Of a stretch of 64,000 nt of DNA, positions 1 through 8,968 are shown in pieces. The position numbers and the translations under genes were made by a program. The notes beneath the pieces were generated by a model. It saw only the letters and a program-made list of their open reading frames with translations. It was not told the DNA's origin and did no database searches. Origin of the DNA: Auriscalpium vulgare (lineage: Eukaryota > Basidiomycota > Agaricomycetes > Russulales > Auriscalpiaceae); contig JAHBBC010000011.1 in the NCBI GenBank assembly GCA_019915015.1, forward strand, positions 310,001 to 374,000, read 5' to 3'. How positions within the stretch are numbered: position 1 is the first letter of the stretch; each line of letters begins with the position of its first letter.

Positions 1-151
1 CCTCTATCGCCTCCTCCAGCAGTTCTTCGACTCCTCAGCTGGATCTCCCTGCCCAGTTCGCGTCAGCTTTGCCGACCGCGTTACCCTTCATCTCCCCTTC
101 CTCCTCTATCGCCTCCTCCAGCAGTTCTTCGACTCCTCAGCTGGATCTCCC
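1..151 (+). repeat. Tandem repeat, 102-base period, in coding sequence
   Basis: The 49 bases at 1-49 recur unchanged at 103-151. The period is 102 bases, that is 34 codons, so the reading frame is kept. It encodes the Ser-run plus TPQLDLP segment twice in the disordered region before the HECT-like domain. The array may continue left of the window. Confidence 0.9.
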
Positions 152-1870
152 AGTGGCGCACCATGCCGAAGATGGGTTGAGCGAGCATTTGGCTGCCGCC
201 GTCAGTGCTCAGAGGGCAGCAGAAGTTGCTGACGCCTGGAGGACGAACATCAGCTCACAGATGCCTTTGGAATGTGCGCAGCCACTCTACATTGACTCTC
301 CCAATGTCCAGGACGCCGCAATCGCCTTTTTGCATGCTTTGAAAGGCATGTGCGGGTCTTCAAACCCTAGCCCTTCCGGACTTGCGACGACGGAGATCAG
401 CGGCGTGACGCCCGAGAGTTTGATGTGCATGGACAGGACGCTGAACAGGTAAGTTTTGTACCCTTCGCAATCCGCCTTATGCTGACGTCTTGACCCAGCG
501 GGATTGGTGTCGGGCAAGGTCCTATGCGAGCATTCTGGTCGCAGGTCATCAAAGTCATGACGGAATCCGGACACTGGGTCAAGACTGTAGACGGCTACAT
601 GACCCTTGCTATCACTTCCCTTCCCCTCTCTGATGACGACCTCGCTGCGTTACGGTCCTATGGAGTCATCCTGCGCCTGGGGTTGTGCTGGGGGCAGGCA
701 CTACTCCCCGTCTCTCCCTTTCTTCTGGCTGCGCTGTTAGGTGGCTACTCACTTGCAGTGGATGGGCGACTAGTCCATGAGCTGGCGCCTCGCGCTGCTT
801 CTCGTTTGGCAAAGTGGCCCCCGCCCACTGTGGGTGGCGTCCTGTCTCTGCAGCATGGGGTTGATCCCATGGCGCTCATCAGTGAGGTCGAGGAGAATTT
901 GACTGTGAGTGCGCCAGTCCACACCCGCTCTACATCTTTGCTAACCGTTTGATAGATCGAACAAGCTAGGGTCCTCAGCCAGCCTGCGCAGGACGAACTC
1001 ACGGAGCGCATCAAGTGCAACCTGCTCTTCAACTCCCTGCTCGCGCGTGACTGCGCCTCTCTCCAGGCGTTCCAGGTGATGCGCGAGGGCTTGGATTGGG
1101 TGTTTGATGACGGGACCACCCTTGCCCAGGTGAGTTGCTGCTTTGCTGGCCATGTACGGCGTCCTCACGTCCCTATAGACTTTTAACTCGGGACTTTCTG
1201 GCTTGGAACTTCCCCTCGTCATCCAGGGCCTGTTTCAAGGCGCTAGGCTGGTGTGCTATTCCCAGATCATACCCTTGATCGAATATACAGTAGGCACTCC
1301 CGGTGCTCGGGGTGCTGACTGCGACTTTGCGGGCACAAGGGCTAAGTGGGAGACTCAATTCCACCGCTTCATCCAGGGGGTTCGCAACCCCATCACTCCG
1401 GGCGACGAGGCAGTGTCCGACCCTGCGCATAGAGCCAGGCTGCTGATTAAGGCGGTAGCAGAATGGGAGTACCTTCCGACAACCACAGACGAAAAGGACA
1501 AGATCCACGTGGGTCCAGCCTTCACCTCCTTCTACCTAGCGTGCTGAATACGCCCCCTGTAGTTCAAATTCGTGTCCAAGCTAACTGTTCCGCCCGAGCA
1601 AGTTTGGGCAGCACTTTGTGTAGGTGGCCTTTAACTCCTAGCAGCTCGTTCTAAAGCGCCGGTGTACAGGGGTTCGTCATCCACACCTGCTACCAGACTC
1701 TGGACATTCTGCTCGACTCGCAGATCGCCGGCGTCCTGGCGGACTCGGAGGCCATGCTGGCTCTGCCTGAAAACCGAGCAAACGCGGACCACATCGACAC
1801 CCCTTTCGACCTGTATATGTTTCAAATCCTCGTCCCCACTGGTCCCGGCCAAGATTACAATATGCTGTGA
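1..1870 (+). CDS. HECT-type E3 ubiquitin ligase-like protein, C-terminal part (5' end outside window)
   Basis: HECT ligases pass ubiquitin from an E2 to a substrate through a catalytic cysteine. The model has six exons whose phases join without a break: <1-448, 499-904, 956-1129, 1179-1508, 1563-1619 and 1670-1870; the introns are about 50 bases, GT-AG, with branch-like CTGAA/CTAA motifs. Exon 2 opens with SGIGVGQGPMRAFW, like the G-rich start of the HECT N-lobe, and continues with an LxxYGVILRLGLCWGQALL stretch typical of that lobe. The last exon carries FVIHTCYQTLDI, matching the HTC-F/Y-xxLDxP active-site block, so the catalytic Cys is present. Upstream is a Ser/Pro-rich, probably disordered region holding a 34-residue tandem repeat. 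The frame is open at base 1, so the N-terminus is missing. The family call rests on motif resemblance only. Confidence 0.62.
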
Positions 1871-2690
1871 GGCATACGCATCTCTTTCGCCTGCCACCAT
1901 TCTCCCCTCCCTGCATTTTCGTCCCCTTCGCCCACTAAACACGCTCGGACGCTGTTCCGCACTTACTCATTTCTTTCGCGCGTATTCCGCGTTCTCCCCC
2001 TTCGCCCACTATACACGCTCGGGCGCTCTCCACCCTACAAATACTGTATTAATCTCCAGCCTCACTCTACTGACCCAACCCCTCGTCGTCCTCCCTCTGT
2101 CTTCCGCACCACCAGCACGTCTGTTTTCGCATAAAAGCTCTGTAGTAAGTCCACATCGTTTGATACCAGCTCTTACAGTTACGACACAGCCCCCTCCTTG
2201 CTCCGCGCAGGTGGCTTGTTAGCTTACCTTCGCCTGAATACAATGTCCTTTCGCGCCCGCCGCGGCAGCCCTGTGACCCCATCGTGACCGTCACAGTTCA
2301 AAATCGCGCGACGCGCTCCCCCTTCCTGCCAGCACGGTCGTCTCGCCAGAAGCGCGCTCAGCTTGAGCGGGGCGCCGTGCACCACTCGTCTCTCTCGTAC
2401 GCCCTCGTCTATTCGACGCCCCCTGTCTCCCGGCTCCTGGTAGGTCCCGCAGCAGCAGCTCCGGGCTTCTCCCACTGCCTGGAGCTGCCAGCTCATTCTT
2501 TTCTTTCGCGCCGTGCGGGGCCCATTCCCACCTCGCACGGGTGCCTTTTCTGTCTCTCCGCGCACAGTAGCAGGCCGCGTGTCACAGAACTACGCGCCTC
2601 GGCGCTGTTCCACTTCTGCGACGCGTTGCCAGCTGGCAGCACACAGCCGCGCAGCCTCTTCGTTCGCGACACAACCCTGCCTTACTGACT
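1871..2690. other. Intergenic, C/T-rich, with an imperfect direct repeat
   Basis: I find no convincing gene here. A block of about 31 bases (ccccttcgcccacta..acacgctcgg.cgct) occurs at about 1923-1953 and again at about 1997-2027. Several short open frames are present, but they look compositional. Confidence 0.5.
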
Positions 2691-2699
2691 GCTCCGCGC

Positions 2700-3604
2700 G
2701 TAGCACCCGGCCCGCCACATCCATTCTCCCAGCCCTAGCGCGTACCCCGCGTACTTCCCCGCACCGCATGCCCCGTACTCGCGGTCGTACCTCAGCCCCA
2801 CCGACGACTACGCCGCCCTGTTTGCCCCCACCAACCTCCAGGCCTCCGAGGCGCGCTACCGCCGCGCCCTAGCAGAGCTGCACGCCGCCGAGGGCGCACG
2901 CGAGGCGACCGCGCGGCTCCACCAGCGCGAGGCCGCGGCGTTCGACCGCCAGCTCGAGCAGCTCGCCGTCCAGGCCCACGCAGAGCAGGCGCAGCGCGAG
3001 CACGCGCTCCGGCTCCACCGCGAGCAGGAGAGGCAGCTCTTGCACGCCGAGTCTGGGGACGCAGCTGTGCAGGGTAGGTCGGTAGATGCTGACTGCCTCT
3101 GCGCTCGCGCCCCCGCTTCCGCCCCTACTGTCCCCGCACGCACCGCGCCACCCGCACGCACTACCTCCTCCGCACGCACGGCGCCCCCTGCCCCTCGCAC
3201 CGCGCCCCCTGCCCCTCGCACACCGCCCCCTGCCCCTCGCACCCCGCCATCGAGTGGCTGAACGGCATCTACGACACGAACATCAACAACGAGGGCGTCA
3301 CGTACCACGACGGGCACGCGACGCTCACCTCCGCGTCGTCCATCCAGATCACGCGCGGCCACGGCACGGACTACACCACCAACGCGGACCACATCGTGCT
3401 CGCGACCCCAGTCCCGCGTTCGGCTCGCCGCTGCGCCGTGACGCGGGGCTCGCCGAGGAGGAGGAGTAAGGGGTCATGCACGGGGGAGGGCTGGTGGTCG
3501 TGCCGGACGATACGGAAGAGGAGGCGGAGCGCGATCGTGCGGCTCGCAAGGAGCGCCGGAAGCGCGCAAAGGCGCGGGACGCCGAGCTTTTTTCTGTTTT
3601 CCAA
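2700..3604 (+). pseudogene. Coiled-coil protein gene, degenerate or incomplete
   Basis: From about 2701 one frame reads through a Pro/Tyr/Ser-rich lead into a long charged helix (RYRRALAELHAAEGAR..., then HREQERQLLHAE) with heptad-like spacing, ending at a possible donor near 3074. After a C-rich repetitive stretch a second coding-like block runs from about 3250 (WLNGIYDTNINNEG...) to about 3410. A third, basic block (DDTEEEAERDRAARKERRKRAKARD) lies at about 3500-3590. The blocks are in different frames, and a TAA at about 3467-3469 interrupts the last join. This is either a gene with introns I cannot place or a decayed copy. No known family is recognised. Confidence 0.35.
3120..3250 (+). repeat. 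Short C-rich tandem repeat
   Basis: Repeats of a gcccctgcccctcgcac-type unit, about 24 bases long, lie between the two coding-like blocks of the coiled-coil relic. They may explain the loss of frame there. Confidence 0.6.
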
Positions 3605-3919
3605 TTGCGCTGTCGGTAATTATTTATGATGTGTGTGGTGCACATCCATCCATACATTGCTAGTCGTGCTGATACATAGTCGTATATCGCTCGGTCAGTT
3701 GGTTTCGTTGTTTTGTCTGACTGGCGGGTTTAGTAGTTAGTTAGTTGTGCTGGATAGCCAAGCGGGCTTTGTATAGCACCGTTCGCATTGGCAATAATCT
3801 AAGAAGAACAAATAATCAATGACTCTTTTGCAAGCTGGATTGTCATAGATAGCGTATTCGGCAAAGAATGGACGTCGATGGACTGTTGCAGTCTGTCTGC
3901 AGGTGCCCGCAGCCCCTAA

Positions 3920-5352
3920 CTACCCAAGCCCCTCCGCCATCCCATCGCTCGTCAACAACGCGAGCATCGCACTGACGACGGCATTTTCCTTGCCGACATC
4001 GAGCGCGTGCCCGGCCTCTACGGAGCGCATTAGCTCCGAGTTCAACAACCGCCTACGCACACATGGCAGGCATCGTTAGCGAGATGAGCGTTTAAAAGGC
4101 ATTGAAAAGAGGGACGCGCACCGGAGCTGTTGAACGAGGATGCCGATGCGCGGCCACGCCTTGAGCCGAAGGAACCCCTCGCGTCCGCCGATCGTGAGCC
4201 CGCCGGCGATGTGGTTTACGTGGATGTTCCCGCCAAAGAGGAGCAGCGCGTATAGCGGAACCTGTGAGAGGACAAGCAATGCGACAGATAAGCAGCGCAT
4301 CTCGCTAAGACAAAAGGCGGACATGAAACAGGGAGCCGGCGGGCGATAAGTTGCGACGCGTATGCAGGGCATGGCCGAAAGATATATTGAAACAAAGATG
4401 GAGAGGAGAGTGCCACACACCTCTGTTACGTCGCGAAGGAACACGCGTCCCGTCTCGACGCGCGCGAACGACACGACGACGCCGCTGCGCCACGCGCGCT
4501 CCGCGAAGAGTGCGCTCGCGGGGTGGATCCACACACGAGCGCCGCGCATGTCCGCTGCACGCCACTCCTTCGCGGTCGCCTCGCGCTGCACCGTCCCGCC
4601 GGCAAGCTGCTCGAATTTGAGCGCGCCACGCGGCAACGCGATACGAGCGACGCGCGGATACAGTGCGGCGAGCAGCAGTGCCTTGAGGAGCGGCGTCGAG
4701 CCGGAGTGTGTGTTCAGGGCTGGCGCGCTGGGCGGCGCGGGCGGAAGGAGGGCGGCACCGGTGAGCGCGGCGTGCAGATCGCCGCGCAGCGTCGTGATGT
4801 CGCGGATGGTGGAGGCAGAGATGAAATTCTGGGTCGGGTAAGGTTCTGGTAGGGAGGGAAGGGAGGGTTGCGTACCTCCTCGCAGTAGTTCCGAATGAAG
4901 CCAGGGCCCTTGCCGTCGGCGTGCAGACGCGCGCACTCGTCGTATGCGTGCGCGTCGGTGAGGATATCACTCTTGTCAACGTTGGCGTGTAGAGGAAATA
5001 TGGCGGCCTGGCCGGCTTTGGGAGAAGACCGCAGGAGATCTATACACTGCCTTATTTCCTGCACACCGGGTAAGAAGACGAGGATGCCTCCCTTCTTGTC
5101 TGCGGTGGAGATGATATAGTTCACAACGGCTGCGACGAGCTGCGCGCAGGCGAGTGTCAGAAAAGAAATGGCTCTGTTCAGGCATCGTAACTCACGGAGA
5201 AGTCGACTCGGTCTGAGTGGATGACAGCCTGCACCGCTGAGGTCGTCCGGTGGTCCAGCCCGGCGTAGTCCTCGTCATCGTCATCTCTTCGCTTGCCTAT
5301 CTTCCCCACTGCAGGGCGATAGTCGAGGTGTGGCATCACTTCTTCAAGGTAT
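3920..5352 (-). CDS. DExH-box RNA helicase (DHX57/DHX29-type), C-terminal half with an internal deletion
   Basis: Five exons join in frame: 5352-5196, 5139-4876, 4828-4421, 4261-4122 and 4052-3920. They encode the start of RecA domain 2 (LVAAVVNYI, then GGILVFLPGVQEI), then part of the HA2 region (DKSDILTD, NFISASTIRDI), and the OB-fold tail (VPLYALLLFGGNI, GWLTIGG-like block, RLLNSELMRSVEAG) down to a normal stop. Between FPLHANV and DKSDILTD the family normally has about 200 residues with helicase motifs V and VI (TN.AETS, QR.GRAGR). Here the two sides are fused directly at about 4975. Motifs V and VI are therefore absent and ATP-driven unwinding is unlikely. Upstream, motifs I-III were not found; the segment before 5352 is scrambled. 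It is best read as a decaying helicase, though the remaining frame is still open. Confidence 0.6.
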
Positions 5353-6630
5353 CTGCATCCTCAGATGACACCGCCGACTTGTTCGACACCTGCAACGCGA
5401 GAGCCAGCCACAGCGGTGCCGGCGAGGACACGGGGGTGGCGGACGGGCGTGCACTTGACCGACGGCGCGCGGACCCTCGACGACGGAGGAGTGGTTTTGT
5501 TGAGAAGGGAAGGGAGTTGGGATGCGGAGGAGGCGTGACGGGGTGCGCGAGGAACGCGTGCTCAGGCTGCGAAGCTGACCAGAGCCAGTTGGAGTGCGTA
5601 GACAAAGACTATACTCACCTGCGGTGCGTTCATGGGTGGTCTGCGCGACTCACAAGGTCAATCTTTGTTAGTGTTAGATCATGGCGTCTTGTCAAAGAAA
5701 CCGCGTGCGCGCCGCATGTGCTCACCTATGAGGGTGTTCTCCAGCACCATCCGAGCTGTCGAACGACGGAGGCTGCGGGGAAGGCCAAAGCGGGCATGCT
5801 CTGCGCCTAATCGCTAGGCGCAGGTAACTGTGCTCGCTGTCGGTCTGGCCACTTGTTCACGGCCGTCTGACAGGACGTCACTGGGTGCTGCACGAGGTCG
5901 ACTGTGGGCGGACGACGCGGGCAGTGAAGAAAAAGGCGCGCGGGGGGCTCGTGACGTTGCGAGTGTGAAGCGCTAGCGCAAGTACTTCGTATGCCGTCAG
6001 CTTGTAGTGATTCTCTGCAGAGGCAATGAGCTCACCAACCATGCATGGTCCATGCATCAGAGCTGTCAAGCAGCGCGGCATAGATTGCCGGACAGCGTGG
6101 TAGTGGACGGAGGCGCGGCACATATGTTCTGCGTCTAGGGGATGTGCAGGAAGGGATGGTGGTGGGTGCGGATTGGGATGACGGTGGCGCGGGCAACTGG
6201 AGGAAGTCCGAGGGAAGCACGTCGCGTTCGCAGTGGGAGATGGTCGTCCAGTGAGCTTGAATTAAATTAGGCAACAATCAATGGACAGGCGGGGTGCACA
6301 CCGATGGACAGTACTCGCTGTCGCTGTTGCTGGAGGGCAGGTAGAGGCCATTGGAGCGTTCTTGGGAGGAGCGAGAGGCGACGACTGACGCTGTGCAGGC
6401 GGGGTGTCGTGTCGTGACTGAGAGCAAATGCGAGCGAGAGAACGGGCACTGCAGGCCTCACGATCTATCACAGAGCCCGAGATCACTGATAACGATCTGC
6501 GCAGCGTACGTCCGAGTTGGCCTGCACTCGAGCTCAACATCTTCTGTTCCCCCAGGTCTCCAGGTAAGAGCTTGGTGGTCTACCAAACGGGTGTTGCTGA
6601 GCTGATGACGACGCGATCATAGACAGGAAG
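5353..6630. other. No intact gene; possible eroded upstream helicase exons
   Basis: On the minus strand a splice acceptor at 5355-5353 precedes the helicase exon, so earlier exons once existed. A HERTA-like tag near 5630 could be a trace of the DExH motif II neighbourhood, but no frame continues from it. I see no promoter or RNA gene. The dioxygenase gene starts at 6631. Confidence 0.35.
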
Positions 6631-8968
6631 ATGAGCCACATAGACCAGGCTGCCAAAGACATAGTGCCTCCTGCGGTGAGTCTTCCTGCTTTGCAACCCT
6701 GGAATTTGCTGACGCAGCTCGATTACCTAGGGAGCCTTGTCCGTGTCAGTCACGACGCCTTGTGACATGAGTACCTTGCTCGATCTCTACATGAAGGAAT
6801 ATCGAGACGACGAAGACTTGGCTTACGTCTCCGATCAGGCTGGGCTTGAGCGGGATCTCCTCACCTTCCATGTCCATGGGCTACAGGAGGATGCTGAGGA
6901 GGAGCGGAAGGTGGAAGACATGCTCACCGGAGGTGACGATGGGGAAATCGACTGGGTGGATTCGGAGTCGGAGGGGTACGATGATGAGGGGGAACTGTTA
7001 GGTGCGCTGTGAACTTTCATAACAGGGAGCCTTTCATTCTGACCACTCAGAAAATGACCTAGAGATCCAAAGCTGGGCAGCTAACCAGGAAGATGGAGAG
7101 CTGGGTGCTTCGGAGGTGGCCATTCCCTTTTGGGGTGAGGACCTGGAGCCTGGCGAAATTTCTGAGGAGGCCAGTGAACCCCCAGCAAGTGAGGCTGGTG
7201 ACCCTATCACAGATGAGGCAAGTGAATCAGATGAAGAGATGGTTCAGGTGATTTCTTGGTTGCCTTGTATGTTTTTCTGCTCACATCCTCCCCCTCAGAA
7301 CCCCAAAGGCTTTACATATACACAATCCAAGGGTCGCCTCATTGTTCCCTTGCCCAAAGTCTCTTGGAAAAATGCCCAAACCCAGTGAGATCTTAGAACC
7401 TATAAAGTTCTTGTCAAATTTACATTTTCTTTGCTTAGATTGGCTACTTCCACCAAGTGCAGTGGTCCTTTGCAGCCTGGATCTACATCTGTGGGCTTCA
7501 AAAGGAAGAGGACCAGAGGTACAGCTTCCAGCAAAAGATTCTGGGATAATAAGGCTCTGGAAAATATCAACAAAGGGTCTAATCCACTAAGGCAGAAAAG
7601 GCTCTGGGAGCGCAGCCTAAAGGGTCCTGCTATCCAGATCCAGTCTTTCAATATTCTGACAGAGGGATGCTTCTCTAAAACTGGCTGGCAAGGGACCCCT
7701 CCCCCACCCTTGGTCAGGAAAAAGATAGTTTCTCTATATCAGAGTGGGGAAATCTTCTCCCTCCTAGGAAACTTTCTTCCTCTTCCCTATCACCCAGAGC
7801 CCAGGTACTGTACTTTTGTCAAAGTCCTTGCCTTTGGAACTGATAGCCTTATCTAGTAAAACAATGTCTCTTTGGGTGACAGACAAGAACCAGCACCTGT
7901 TTCTATACAGAGCATTTCAGGCCAACTGGTTAATGGAGCACAATGACTTGCTCTGGGCAGAGTTTCTCAAGCTCTTAGGGCATGAGCTAGAGAATCCCAG
8001 GACTGAGAAAAAACACAGGAAGGGATCTAGGGGCCCACATTTTGCCTGCATCATTGGCTATTATAGGCAGTCTGCAAAGGTGAGCTGATCAAAATCAAGG
8101 AATCAAGTAATTCACTTACACCTCATAGCACCCTCAAGTAACTCAGTGGCATAGGAAAAATCAGGAAAGAGTGAATTCCTTTGTGGAGAGCCCTTTGATA
8201 GAAAGAATGAAGTAAGCAAATTAATCTGCATACTTTCAGAGGTTAATAAAAGCCTAGTGCATTTGTCTCACATGTTGTGGGGCTGGCCTTCCCAGGTGTG
8301 AAGGAGAGATCAGAAAAATCCTCAGCATGGTTCAAAGCTACCTATAACATTGAGCCTCACTTTGGGCTATTCTGGAACCTATGCATCAATGGTTGCTTTT
8401 CTGGCATGCCCAGGATTCATTGCCTGCCTCATGCAGATGCCAAGAACCCAGTCAGTGTCTGTGCTCTAATGGTATACCTGAAGCCAGGCTGTAAGTCTTG
8501 ACACCTACTGTTTTGTCATTAGTTCTGACAATTGCTAGCTAAATTCAACCACACCAAAAGATCTTGGCTGGTAATCTGGGAGGCTGGAATCATTATTGAG
8601 CTGCCCCCATGGGTGCTGCTTATATATCCCTCCTCTCTATTTTATCACTTCAATGTTGATATCTCAGGTAATAGAGTCTCAACTTGTATAATTTTCATAC
8701 TGATTTGCATAATACAGATATCAAATTTGTCACAACTGAGAATGGAGAGCAGCCCACTCTGGACAATAGCAGGCCCATAGAGGATGGTGATGAAGAAGGC
8801 AGAGGCAGTTTGGTCTGGTTCAACATGTCCAGCATGTTCCAGGCATCAGAGACTGGTTTCTCTACACTCAAAGAAGCTAAAGCAGCAGGGCACTCTGGAA
8901 AGGCAGATGCTCAAGAGACAGCAAAGCAGGCATTTGCAAAGCAGGCAAAGTTTTTTCCTGTAGCTTAA
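6631..8968 (+). CDS. 2-oxoglutarate/Fe(II) dioxygenase, TET/JBP-type, transposon-associated family
   Basis: Likely oxidises a modified or methylated DNA base using 2-oxoglutarate, Fe(II) and O2, by analogy with TET/JBP. Exons: 6631-6675, 6731-7001, 7051-7247, 7299-7384, 7439-7804, 7857-8079, 8129-8211, 8253-8490, 8539-8667 and 8718-8968, giving about 629 residues. Residues 15-170 are acidic and disordered, followed by a basic stretch (FKRKRTRG). The C-terminal double-stranded beta-helix keeps the metal ligands His-Ala-Asp (codons 8430-8438), the distal His in FYHFNVDI (8646-8648), 53 residues after the Asp, and a candidate 2-OG-binding Arg in GRGSLVWF (8801-8803). All joins agree in phase except exon 7 to 8, which is off by one base: a missed intron form or a real lesion. 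It ends 14 bases before the stop of the converging transposase. Exons 3-10 are extremely CpG-poor. The superfamily is fairly secure; the substrate is inferred. Confidence 0.6.
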
